From positions 62,001-126,000 of the forward strand of contig NZ_OBQD01000002.1 of assembly GCF_900220975.1 (NCBI RefSeq): a stretch of DNA of 64,000 nt, read 5' to 3'. This stretch comes from Rhizobium subbaraonis. Lineage in GTDB: Bacteria > Pseudomonadota > Alphaproteobacteria > Rhizobiales > Rhizobiaceae. Both the position numbers and the translations under genes were made by a program. Below, one piece after another: positions 35,700 to 43,214 of this stretch (positions are counted from its first letter, which is position 1; every line of letters begins with the position of its first letter). Under the pieces are notes generated by a model. It did no database searches. It saw nothing but the letters and a program-made list of their open reading frames with translations, and had not been told where the DNA came from.

Positions 35700-36757
35700 T
35701 CCTCCGTCCCGTCCTCTTCGAGCATTTCCGAAAGCGTGACGGTTCGGTCCTCCCTTGCCGCGCGCGCAACGGCCAGCGTGGCGGCCAGCGTCGCCCTGCC
35801 ATCTCTTGCCGAGATCAGGGGTTGCTCCTCGCGCCGGATCACGGCGAGGAAGTGATTGAGCTGGGCCAGATAGGTCGGCAATCCGGGGGCGCCGCGATAT
35901 TCCCGCACGAGCGGATGCTGCCAGTGCTCGCCCTCGTTGGCGTGCCGCCAGAGGTAGAGGTCCGAGACCGAAAGGGCGGCCTTGCTGCCCGCCAGAAACA
36001 ATGACGGGCCGGGCTGGGCGGGGTGATAGAGGGCCTGGCCCGACGTATACTCCCATGCCCAGGGGCTGACGGCGTTGTCGGAGATCAGAAAGGTGCCCAG
36101 CGCACCGTTGACGAAGCGGATCGAGATGCTGGCGGTATCTTCGACCTCGAAGCCACGCTGCGCGTTCGAGGTGAAGGCACGGATGCTCTCGATCTCGCCG
36201 ACGAGGTAACGCAGCACGTCGATGTCGTGGATGAGATTGATGAGGAGCACGCCCCCACCCGCCTTGCGACGCCACTCCATGTTGAAATAGTCGGTGGGCT
36301 TGTCGAACATCGTCATGCCGTTGACGCCTACGAGCCTGCCCAGGGCACCGCTCTCGATCGCCTGCTTGGCCGCACGAATATCCGGACTGTGGCGACGCTG
36401 ATGCCCCACCAGAACCGGCACGTCATAGCGTTCTGCCGCCGCGCAGATCTGCGCGGCCGCGCCAACGCTCTCGGCGATGGGCTTCTCGATCAGGCAGGCG
36501 ACGCCGCGTTCGATGCAGGCAATCGCAGCCGGCGCATGAAGCTGGTTCGGCAGGGCGACGATCGCCCCGTCAGGTCTGATTTCGTCCAGCATCGCAAGAT
36601 AATCCGTGCGATGCGGCACCGAAAGGCGCTCGGCCAGGGACGCAGCCTCGGGCGACGGATCGCAGACAGCCGCAATTTCAACCTCGGGGTGGGACGCAAG
36701 GAGCTCGGCATGTTCCCGACCGATCAGGCCGGCGCCCAACAATGCAATTCTTGTCAT
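35696..36757 (-). CDS. Gfo/Idh/MocA family NAD(P)-dependent oxidoreductase
   Basis: 353 residues. N-terminal Rossmann domain with GAGLIGREHAELL and acidic AAVCD; the family's EKPIAES lysine motif near residue 92-98; C-terminal domain with GGGVLLINLIHDIDVLRYLVG carrying the catalytic His/Asp. Such enzymes oxidise ring or sugar hydroxyls (inositols, glucose derivatives). In this operon it is the best candidate for the first oxidation step of a cyclitol or quinate-like substrate. It overlaps the aroQ-like gene and the TIM-barrel gene by 4 bp each. Confidence 0.9.
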   Translation of the reverse strand: MTRIALLGAGLIGREHAELLASHPEVEIAAVCDPSPEAASLAERLSVPHRTDYLAMLDEIRPDGAIVALPNQLHAPAAIACIERGVACLIEKPIAESVGAAAQICAAAERYDVPVLVGHQRRHSPDIRAAKQAIESGALGRLVGVNGMTMFDKPTDYFNMEWRRKAGGGVLLINLIHDIDVLRYLVGEIESIRAFTSNAQRGFEVEDTASISIRFVNGALGTFLISDNAVSPWAWEYTSGQALYHPAQPGPSLFLAGSKAALSVSDLYLWRHANEGEHWQHPLVREYRGAPGLPTYLAQLNHFLAVIRREEQPLISARDGRATLAATLAVARAAREDRTVTLSEMLEEDGTEE

Positions 36758-37188
36758 TTCGTCATCTCCGCCATCGCCCTGAGGGCAATCCTGTAGCCGT
36801 AGGCGCCAAAGCCAGCCATGACGGCCGTCGCGGTCTTCGAGACGAGCGACTTGTGATAGATTTCCTCCCGCTGGTGCACGTTCGATATGTGCAGTTCGAT
36901 CTTCGGGCCATTGAACATCTTCAACGCGTCCAGAATGGCGATCGACGTGAACGTGTAGCCTGCCGGATTGATGATAATGCCGGCCGCTTGCGTCCGCGCC
37001 GCGTGAATGGATTCGATGATCTCGCCTTCGAAATTCGACTGCCTGAAGTCGATGGCGACGTTCAGTTCCTTCGCATCGCCCTCGCACCAGCCGCGGATTT
37101 CGTCGAGCGTCGTGCTGCCGTAGATTTCAGGCTCGCGCTGTCCCAGCAGATTGAGATTGGGGCCGTTCAGGATGAATATTGTTCGCAA
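36754..37188 (-). CDS. AroQ-like type II 3-dehydroquinate dehydratase, divergent active-site loop
   Basis: 144 residues, normal length. The N-terminal motif FILNGPNLNLLGQREPEIYG contains the family's Arg and Tyr, and HISNVH carries the conserved His-Ile-Ser. The loop that normally reads NPxAYTHTS reads NPAGYTFTS here, with Phe80 replacing the usual histidine. It may be a catabolic or substrate-shifted paralogue, not the biosynthetic aroQ. TTG 37188 is the likely start, with GGAGG 7 bases upstream; ATG 37209 lies before that site. It is the first enzyme gene after the binding-protein gene. Confidence 0.85.
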   Translation of the reverse strand: MRTIFILNGPNLNLLGQREPEIYGSTTLDEIRGWCEGDAKELNVAIDFRQSNFEGEIIESIHAARTQAAGIIINPAGYTFTSIAILDALKMFNGPKIELHISNVHQREEIYHKSLVSKTATAVMAGFGAYGYRIALRAMAEMTK

Positions 37189-37220
37189 TGCCTTTCCTCC
37201 CAAGGGCAATTGTGGAGCGT

Positions 37221-37239
37221 CGGCCGCAATGTGCGGCCG
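37221..37239 (-). terminator. hairpin after the binding-protein gene
   Basis: Perfect 7-bp stem CGGCCGC/GCGGCCG with a 5-base loop, between the binding-protein stop (37279) and the aroQ-like start (37188). Such stems commonly protect the abundant binding-protein message and limit read-through into the rest of an ABC operon. No T-run follows, so it is probably an attenuating or stabilising stem and not a full terminator. Confidence 0.5.
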
Positions 37240-37278
37240 CGCCTATTCCTCTGATTGATGTGGGTGGGCGCTTCGCGC

Positions 37279-38106
37279 TTACTGCACCGTGAAGGGCACG
37301 CCTTCGAGTTTCTCGGGGAACTGCGGCATAGACGCGTCGAGATACTTCTTATTGATGGCTTCCAGCCGGCCATCGGCCTTGATCTTGTCGATGAAGCTGT
37401 TCAGCCATTCGTTCATTTCCTTGTCGCCAAGCTTCGAGCAGATACCCATCCACTGTTCGTTGAACACCAGCTTCTGCTCGAAGTCGTTGCCCGGGGCGGC
37501 CTTGTCGAGGTTGATCTTGTAGGTGGTGTTGCCACCGATTGCATCGACCTGCCCCGAGACAAGCGCCTGGATCGTCGAACTGTCGTCGTCGAAGCGGCGG
37601 ATATTGGGAAGGTCGCCGAGAAGCGTGGTGATCGCCTTGTCCTGAGCGGCGCCGCGCGGCACGCCGATCTGGAGATTGCGTGCGTCCTCGATCGTCTCGA
37701 TCTTGTTCTTCTGGCTCGACAGAAGAATGATCTTCAGGCCGGCGTAGGGCTTGGAGAACTGCACCACCTTGGCGCGATCGGGATACATGCCCATCACGGC
37801 CATCTGAAGGTCGACCTTCCCGGTCACCAGATTCGGAATGCGCGCGGCGACCGCGTTCGGCACGAACTCGACCTTGACCCCGAGCTCCTCGCCAATCAGG
37901 CGCCCGACATCGACGTCATAGCCGATGTTCTGGCCGCTGGCATCGATGGATCCCCAAGGCGCCTGCTCGCCCATGACGCCGATGCGCACGACGCCGGCTT
38001 CCTTGATGCTTTCCAGGGCCTGAGCATTCGCCGTAGACGAGATGCCTGCGAGACCCAAACCCGCCATCAAGGCGAAAGCTGCTGCACGAACTGAAAACAT
38101 ACCCAT
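37279..38106 (-). CDS. ABC transporter substrate-binding protein, polar amino acid family
   Basis: 275 residues. A signal peptide (VRAAAFALMAGLGLAGISSTANA) precedes a type II periplasmic binding fold of family 3 (GVVRIGVMGEQAPWG, IGYDVDVGRLIGEEL, GIPNLVTGK-like RIPNLVTGKVDLQM). It captures the substrate for the permease/ATPase genes downstream. ATG 38106 lies just after GGAGGAG; ATG 38100 is an alternative. It is the first gene of the operon, and the TetR-type operator is 107 bp upstream. Confidence 0.92.
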   Translation of the reverse strand: MGMFSVRAAAFALMAGLGLAGISSTANAQALESIKEAGVVRIGVMGEQAPWGSIDASGQNIGYDVDVGRLIGEELGVKVEFVPNAVAARIPNLVTGKVDLQMAVMGMYPDRAKVVQFSKPYAGLKIILLSSQKNKIETIEDARNLQIGVPRGAAQDKAITTLLGDLPNIRRFDDDSSTIQALVSGQVDAIGGNTTYKINLDKAAPGNDFEQKLVFNEQWMGICSKLGDKEMNEWLNSFIDKIKADGRLEAINKKYLDASMPQFPEKLEGVPFTVQ

Positions 38107-38212
38107 AACTCCTCCGCTGGGTTGCTGACCTAATTCACTTCCTCCGACCAAGCCTCTGAAAGGACGGCAACTCCACCATCGCCAGCCCATTCCAAACAAC
38201 TCGATTACAATT

Positions 38213-38228
38213 AACCAACCAGTTGGTT
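38213..38228. promoter_or_regulatory. palindromic TetR-type operator
   Basis: Perfect inverted repeat AACCAAC-CA-GTTGGTT in the 218-bp region between the binding-protein gene (minus) and tetR (plus). The position fits repression of both directions by the adjacent TetR protein, with release by the pathway substrate. Binding is inferred from the symmetry and location. Confidence 0.75.
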
Positions 38229-38324
38229 GATGTCAATTAATGCTCTATAAGTCGTCGACAGATGGTTCATGCCGCCCTGATTGGCGTTATGAACAACAGT
38301 GGACAGAACCCGGCGACGTGGAGA

Positions 38325-39026
38325 ATGGCGACGATGGCGAGCGACGACAGTGAAAACGGCACGGGCACACCGGGCAGCGGCGAGCGCGCGCCGAAGCGTC
38401 GCCGGAGCGCGCTGCTCGATTCGGCCATCGTCGAGTTTTCCACCTATGGTATAGGAGGCGCGCGGGTCGACAGGATCGCCGAGCGCGCCAACACCAACAA
38501 GGCCATGCTCTACCATTACTTCGGGAACAAGGACGACCTCTACCTCGCCGCCCTGCAGGATATCTATGCCGGCATCCGCGGAGCGGAGAACGAACTGGAG
38601 CTCGACCTCTCGGCCCCCGAAGCCGCCATCCGCACGCTCGTCGCCTTCACCTTCCGCTACTACGTCGACAATCCCGCCTTCGTGCGGATGATCAACACCG
38701 AAAACCTCCATCGCGCCGTCCATCTTCGGGCAGCCGGAGACATGGCCGCGCTCAACCGGTCGATCCTCGACAGGATCAAGGCGATTCTGGACCGGGGCGT
38801 CGCGGAAGGCATCTTCCGCGAGGGCATCGATCCGCTCGACCTCTACATCTCGATTTCTGCGCTCGGCTTCACCTACATCTCCAACCAGCACACGCTGGCG
38901 GTCCTGTTCGGCCGCGACCTCACGACCGACGAAGCCATAGAAAAGCGCCTCGAATCGATAACCGATATGATTCTGCGGTTCGTCCGGTCGGATCGACATC
39001 AGGCGGCCTCCGACAGCGCGCGATAG
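38325..39026 (+). CDS. TetR family transcriptional regulator
   Basis: 233 residues from ATG 38325. The helix-turn-helix lies near the N-terminus (AIVEFSTYGIGGARVDRIAERANTNKAMLYHYFGNKDDLY, shown in the family as the TetR_N pattern), followed by a helical ligand domain of the TetR_C type. It diverges from the ABC operon and probably represses it through the palindrome at 38213. The start is uncertain: ATG 38262, 38289, 38325 and 38334 are all in frame, with a TGGAGA just before 38325. The 3' end overlaps the convergent epimerase gene by 28 bp. Confidence 0.9.
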   Translation: MATMASDDSENGTGTPGSGERAPKRRRSALLDSAIVEFSTYGIGGARVDRIAERANTNKAMLYHYFGNKDDLYLAALQDIYAGIRGAENELELDLSAPEAAIRTLVAFTFRYYVDNPAFVRMINTENLHRAVHLRAAGDMAALNRSILDRIKAILDRGVAEGIFREGIDPLDLYISISALGFTYISNQHTLAVLFGRDLTTDEAIEKRLESITDMILRFVRSDRHQAASDSAR

Positions 39027-39904
39027 TGTTCGACCGTCCGGGCAATGCCGTCCTGCAACGGCGTCCGCGGCATCGGCCCGAGAAGGCCGTCATAGGGCGT
39101 CTCGGCGATCTCCGCGGCCATGGGAATGTTCGGACCGACGAAGTCGATGGAAGCCGACGGTATCTCGCTGCGGATGGCCTCGATGACCTCGGAAACGTCT
39201 GCGGTGCCCCCAATGAGTGAGAAGGCGTGCGCACCGTCGAATGGTCTGGTGGCGGCTGCAGCGAAAACGGCGGCGGCATCGGCGACGAAGACCAGGTCCT
39301 GCCGGCCGGAATAGCCGATCGTGTAGGGACGGCCTGCAACCGCCTCGCGGCAGGCGATGGTCGGGCCGGCGGTCAGGCCGACCTCGCGTCCGGGACCGTA
39401 GACGACCGTGGGACGCAGCCCGACGCTTGCGATCCCCTCGTCCAGCCAATAGGCGCGGGCCACACCCTCGCACGCCAGCTTGAAGGCGCCATAGAGCGTG
39501 ACCGGCAACGGATTGGCCCCATCGTCCGGGCCGAACACCGCAGCACTGCTCGCATAGGCGACGCGGGCAATTCCGCGAGCCTTTGCCGCCTCGAAGACGT
39601 TCAGCGTACCGATGACGTTGACCGTTGCCCCCCGCGCCGGATCGGCCTTGCAGGCCGGCGTCAGCAATGCGGCCAGATGGATGATGGAAGAGCACCCGCG
39701 CGCCGCTTCACTGACGGCGGCGGCATCCGTGACGTCGCCCTCGACCCACTCGACCCGGTCCGCTTCGTCACCGGCGATTTCGCGCAGGACGCGCCGGTCC
39801 GAAGAGCGGTCGAATATCCGCGCCGGATGACCCGACTGCGCAAGCGCCCGGACGATCCAGCCGCCAAGGAAGCCGCCGCCGCCGGTGATCAGAACCGGCT
39901 TCAT
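38999..39904 (-). CDS. NAD(P)-dependent epimerase/dehydrogenase (SDR)
   Basis: 301 residues of extended SDR type: Rossmann motif ITGGGGFLGGWI, active-site YASSAAVFG and YGAFK (Tyr-Lys). Similar proteins oxidise sugar acids or epimerise NDP-sugars; the catabolic neighbours favour a dehydrogenase acting on a small hydroxy compound. It is coupled by ATGA to the dimeric-barrel gene upstream. The substrate is not identifiable. Confidence 0.82.
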   Translation of the reverse strand: MKPVLITGGGGFLGGWIVRALAQSGHPARIFDRSSDRRVLREIAGDEADRVEWVEGDVTDAAAVSEAARGCSSIIHLAALLTPACKADPARGATVNVIGTLNVFEAAKARGIARVAYASSAAVFGPDDGANPLPVTLYGAFKLACEGVARAYWLDEGIASVGLRPTVVYGPGREVGLTAGPTIACREAVAGRPYTIGYSGRQDLVFVADAAAVFAAAATRPFDGAHAFSLIGGTADVSEVIEAIRSEIPSASIDFVGPNIPMAAEIAETPYDGLLGPMPRTPLQDGIARTVEHYRALSEAA

Positions 39905-40599
39905 GGCTTCACCCGCATGTCGTCGTCGGTCAGCGTATAGGCCGTTTCATAAATCGTCGTGACCGGCGCGACCAGCAGCCCGGTCGTCGCGGCCAGACCC
40001 TCGATCGCCGGGACCGCAGCCTCCAGACCGGCCCGCGAAGCCCCCTCGGCGAGAATGACGACATCGAACTCCCGCTCGGACATGGTGCTGCGAAGTTCCG
40101 TCTCGCGAGTGCGCACCCCGGAGACTTCGCTGCGCGCCAGCCCCACGTGAACACAGCAGATGCCGGGAAGAGCCAGTATCGCATCGGCCAGAGCCTGCGC
40201 CTCCCCCTCTATCGCCGCGCGGGCACCCGCATCGGTCAAGTCGAAACGGATCGTCGCCATGCTGCCGCCGTTCCCTCGGCCGGCCTCAGCGATGCGCTCG
40301 CAGGCGACGCGCAGAAAATTCTGGAAGCTCGGCGCCACGGCGGCCGTCCATGGCGTGGGATTGTTCAGCCGCTGGAGATAGTCCGCCGACCGGAACACCT
40401 CGACCGTATCGGCCGCATAGATGGTGCCGTAGACGTGGCGGACGGCCTGGGGGTCGTGCAGCCGCTTTCCCGTCCGGAAGCCGGGTATCGAAAGCCGCTC
40501 GGGCATATGCTCACGCGTGTGCCACTCGATGTATTCGCCATGCTCGCCTTCGGCAATATCGTGCCAGATCGCCAGAAAGGCAGACCCCTTCAATGCCAT
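39901..40599 (-). CDS. tandem dimeric alpha/beta-barrel (EthD-like) protein
   Basis: 232 residues. The first half (FLAIWHDIAEGEHGEYIEWHTREHMPERL) has the His-rich pattern of EthD/DUF4286-like dimeric barrels that bind small hydrophobic or keto compounds; the second half looks like a diverged second barrel. Such proteins often accompany dehydrogenases in degradation clusters, sometimes as lactone isomerases. ATG 40599 lies 8 bases after GGAGG. Function unknown. Confidence 0.65.
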   Translation of the reverse strand: MALKGSAFLAIWHDIAEGEHGEYIEWHTREHMPERLSIPGFRTGKRLHDPQAVRHVYGTIYAADTVEVFRSADYLQRLNNPTPWTAAVAPSFQNFLRVACERIAEAGRGNGGSMATIRFDLTDAGARAAIEGEAQALADAILALPGICCVHVGLARSEVSGVRTRETELRSTMSEREFDVVILAEGASRAGLEAAVPAIEGLAATTGLLVAPVTTIYETAYTLTDDDMRVKP

Positions 40600-40678
40600 T
40601 TCATGCTCCTCCCAGTCCTCCAACCGGCCGGCTTGATCGACCAACTTGACAATCAGGCCGCTTCCGCTTCATGTAGAC

Positions 40679-40707
40679 TACTAGAATGTTAGTATGTTGC
40701 AATTGTC
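40679..40707 (-). promoter_or_regulatory. minus-strand promoter with overlapping inverted repeat
   Basis: A consensus -35 TTGACA lies on the minus strand at 40707-40702; 17-18 bp downstream is TTCTAGT. The inverted repeat TACTA-N6-TAGTA (40679-40683 and 40690-40694) covers the -10 region, so a repressor bound there would block RNA polymerase. It drives the dimeric-barrel/epimerase pair; the plus-strand SDR operon starts 47 bp beyond and may share control. Confidence 0.45.
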
Positions 40708-40753
40708 AAGCCGCGAGTTTTCGATGCGCGAGCGCTGACGGGAGGAGGAACGT

Positions 40754-41494
40754 ATGCAGCAGAGCGAGACGTCACGGGTTGCGATCATCACCGGAGGCGC
40801 GGGCGGCCTTGGGTATCCCATCGCCGAGCGGCTGGCAGCCCAGGGGCACAAGGTCGCGATCTGGGACATCAACGGCGAGCGTGCGCAGGCGGCCGCAGCA
40901 AAGCTTCCCAATGCGAAGGGCTACGAGGTCGACGTGACCGACCCCGACGCGGTGCACGAGGCAACCGCACGGGTCGTCAGCGATCTCGGGCCGCTCGGCA
41001 TTCTGGTCACCTGCGCCGGCCATAACGGGCCGCTCAGGGAATTCGCCGAGTATCCCCTCGACGGCTGGCGCTTCGTCATGTCGCTCAACCTCGACGCGGT
41101 TTTCCACTGCTGCCAGGCAGCCGTCCGGGAAATGCTGAAGACCGGATACGGACGCATCGTCAACATGGCCTCGATAGCGGGCAAGGAAGGCAACCCGAAC
41201 GCGGTGGCCTATTCGGCTTCGAAGGCGGGCGTGATCGGCCTCACCAAATCGATCGGCAGAGAGCTGGCGACAACCTCTATTCGCGTTAACTGCGTGACGC
41301 CGGCTGCGATCGAGACGGAGATGCTCGAGCAGCTGACCCCCGAATTCAAGGCTTACGTCACATCCAAGATCCCCGTCGGGCGTCTCGGCCGCGCGGAAGA
41401 AGTGGCCGCACTCGTGTGCTGGCTCACGTCCGAAGAATGCTCGTTCTCCACCGGCGCTGTTTTCGACGTTTCCGGCGGCCGCGCGACCTATTGA
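40754..41494 (+). CDS. short-chain dehydrogenase/reductase, FabG-like
   Basis: 246 residues, classical SDR. NAD motif TGGAGGLG, structural NAG-like CAGHNG, catalytic Ser (MASIAG) and YSASK. The acidic WDIN after strand two favours NAD over NADP, as expected for a catabolic dehydrogenase. GGGAGGAGG precedes the ATG. It leads a plus-strand run with the TIM-barrel gene 9 bp downstream and the GntR gene beyond. Confidence 0.9.
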   Translation: MQQSETSRVAIITGGAGGLGYPIAERLAAQGHKVAIWDINGERAQAAAAKLPNAKGYEVDVTDPDAVHEATARVVSDLGPLGILVTCAGHNGPLREFAEYPLDGWRFVMSLNLDAVFHCCQAAVREMLKTGYGRIVNMASIAGKEGNPNAVAYSASKAGVIGLTKSIGRELATTSIRVNCVTPAAIETEMLEQLTPEFKAYVTSKIPVGRLGRAEEVAALVCWLTSEECSFSTGAVFDVSGGRATY

Positions 41495-41503
41495 GGCGGG
41501 CCG

Positions 41504-42328
41504 ATGCACGGACAACACCTGCTTTCCCTCGCCTTCCTGACCGTCCAGGGATGCCCGCCGATCGAACACGTAAAATGCGCAGCCGCCGCAGGTTATGACG
41601 CCGCGGGGCTGCGACTCATCGCCCCGCACGGCCTGTCGCTCGCCCACCCGATCGTCGGCGATCGGCCGTTGATCCGCGAGATCCGCACCGTCGCAGCCGA
41701 TCTCGGCATCTCCTTCCTCGACGGCGAAGTTTTCACCTTGCTGCCGGACACGGACGTGGAGGCATGGCTGCCCGTCATCGAGACCGCCGGCGAATTCGGC
41801 ATGCCGATCATGCAGATCACCTGCGAGGACCCGGAGCTATCGCGCGCGGCGGACAATCTGGCGCGCATCGCCGATGCTGCGGCCGATCAAGGGATGAAGA
41901 TGGCCATCGAATTCATGCGCTGGCGCAACGCGGCAACCATCGAGGATGCGGAAGCACTGGCCTTGGCTTCAGGTCGCGGCAATGTCGGCATCCTGCTCGA
42001 TACTCTGCATCTGTCACGCTCCGGTGGCAATCCAGCCGCCGTCGCCGCCCTGCCGCAGGACCATATCCTCTATCTCCAGCTTTGCGACGCACCGGCCGAG
42101 CAGCCCGCCGACAATGCGGCCTGTATCGCGGAAGCGCGCAGTGCGCGAATGCTGCCGGGCGACGGCGGATTGTGGCTTGAGGAATTGATGGCGCTGCTTC
42201 CGGCAAGCATTGCCATCAGCGTGGAAACGCCGCACAAAGGCGATACGGAACTCGACTTTCTTGAGAGGGCACGCAGGGGCATGGCTGCCACGCGCGCGTT
42301 TCTCGACGGACTGCCGGGCCGATCATGA
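41504..42328 (+). CDS. TIM-barrel isomerase/dehydratase, paralogue of the 34872 product
   Basis: 274 residues of AP_endonuc_2 fold. Metal ligands Glu136 (AIEFMRW), Asp166 (LLDTLHLSRSG), Gln192 (LQLCDAPAEQ) and Glu241 (SVETPH) repeat the Glu-Asp-Gln-Glu pattern of the 34872 and 61159 proteins. Shared stretches with 34872 (FLT.QG/FLTCLG near the start, CDxPAE, MLPGDGG/FLPGDGA) show the two genes arose by duplication. Probably a dehydratase or isomerase in the same pathway. Confidence 0.82.
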   Translation: MHGQHLLSLAFLTVQGCPPIEHVKCAAAAGYDAAGLRLIAPHGLSLAHPIVGDRPLIREIRTVAADLGISFLDGEVFTLLPDTDVEAWLPVIETAGEFGMPIMQITCEDPELSRAADNLARIADAAADQGMKMAIEFMRWRNAATIEDAEALALASGRGNVGILLDTLHLSRSGGNPAAVAALPQDHILYLQLCDAPAEQPADNAACIAEARSARMLPGDGGLWLEELMALLPASIAISVETPHKGDTELDFLERARRGMAATRAFLDGLPGRS

Positions 42329-42466
42329 GCATCGGCCGCCAGTTGAACGACCGCGAGGAACGGACGTCCTCCGCGGCCCCAACGCCGGCAGGGTGGCCCG
42401 TTTCGAAATGATGGTGTGGACGAATTGGATGAGTGTGCACGCGAGAGGTCGGGGAGGCATCGCGAA

Positions 42467-43189
42467 GTGGAACGTAGAACACGTGGCTCATTGACCGCCC
42501 GCGTCACGGAGCGCCTGCGCAGCGCCATTCTCGACGGAGAACTGGAGCTTGGTGACGCGCTTTCCGAGGACAAGCTGGCAACCATACTCGGCGTGAGCCG
42601 CAGCCCGGTGCGCGAAGCGTTCACGGCGCTCGAGCAGGAGGGCTTGATCGACATCCGGCCCCAGCGGGGCAGCTTCGTGTTCCTCCCAAGCAGGGAAGAT
42701 ACGGAAAACCTTTGCGAGTTCCGCCGGATGATCGAGCTTGAGGCAATGCGGCTGGCCATGCAGAAAAAGCGTAGCGAAACGCTTGCGGCGATGACGGCCG
42801 CGGCGGAAGAGATGCGGGAGGCCATCCTCGCCGAGGACAATCTTCGCAGTTCCAGCGCCGATACGCGCTTCCATAGCGTTGCGATCGAGAATTGCGGAAA
42901 CCCTTACCTTATCAACGCCTACCGGCTCGTGGCCGCAAAAGTGGGCGCATTGAGATCGCACCGGTCGACGTTGCCTACGCGCCGGCAGGCGAGCGAGGAG
43001 CACTTCACGATCCTGTCGATGCTCGAGGCCAACGACATGAACGGCGCCATGGAAGCACTCGGAACCCACATTCTCATGATGGCCAAGCGCTACAGCCTGG
43101 AACCGATCGCGGTGCCTGGCGCGACCGGACGATCGGGCAAGGCGACGCGCAACGCCTCGTTCGACCATATCGGCCCGCTCCCCGACTGA
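42467..43189 (+). CDS. GntR family regulator, FCD type
   Basis: 240 residues. Winged helix N-terminus with SLTARVTERLRSAILDGELE and the recognition element LGVSRSPVREAFTALEQEGLI; the FCD ligand domain follows with DTRFHSVAIENCGNPYL and a late HFTIL histidine. FCD regulators bind small organic acids. GTG 42467 is preferred, since GGGGAGG stands 9 bases upstream; longer forms to 42416 lack a site. It is downstream of the SDR and TIM-barrel genes it may control. Confidence 0.88.
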   Translation: MERRTRGSLTARVTERLRSAILDGELELGDALSEDKLATILGVSRSPVREAFTALEQEGLIDIRPQRGSFVFLPSREDTENLCEFRRMIELEAMRLAMQKKRSETLAAMTAAAEEMREAILAEDNLRSSSADTRFHSVAIENCGNPYLINAYRLVAAKVGALRSHRSTLPTRRQASEEHFTILSMLEANDMNGAMEALGTHILMMAKRYSLEPIAVPGATGRSGKATRNASFDHIGPLPD

Positions 43190-43198
43190 GCCGGCCTT

Positions 43199-43214
43199 CT
43201 AGAGCATGCTCTAG
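43199..43214. terminator. perfect 16-bp palindrome between convergent genes
   Basis: CTAGAGCATGCTCTAG lies between the GntR gene and the convergent M24 gene and supplies the TAG stop codon of the latter (43213-43211). It resembles the short TCTAGAGCATG-type intergenic palindromes frequent in rhizobial genomes. It may act as a bidirectional transcript end; no T-run is present. Confidence 0.5.
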
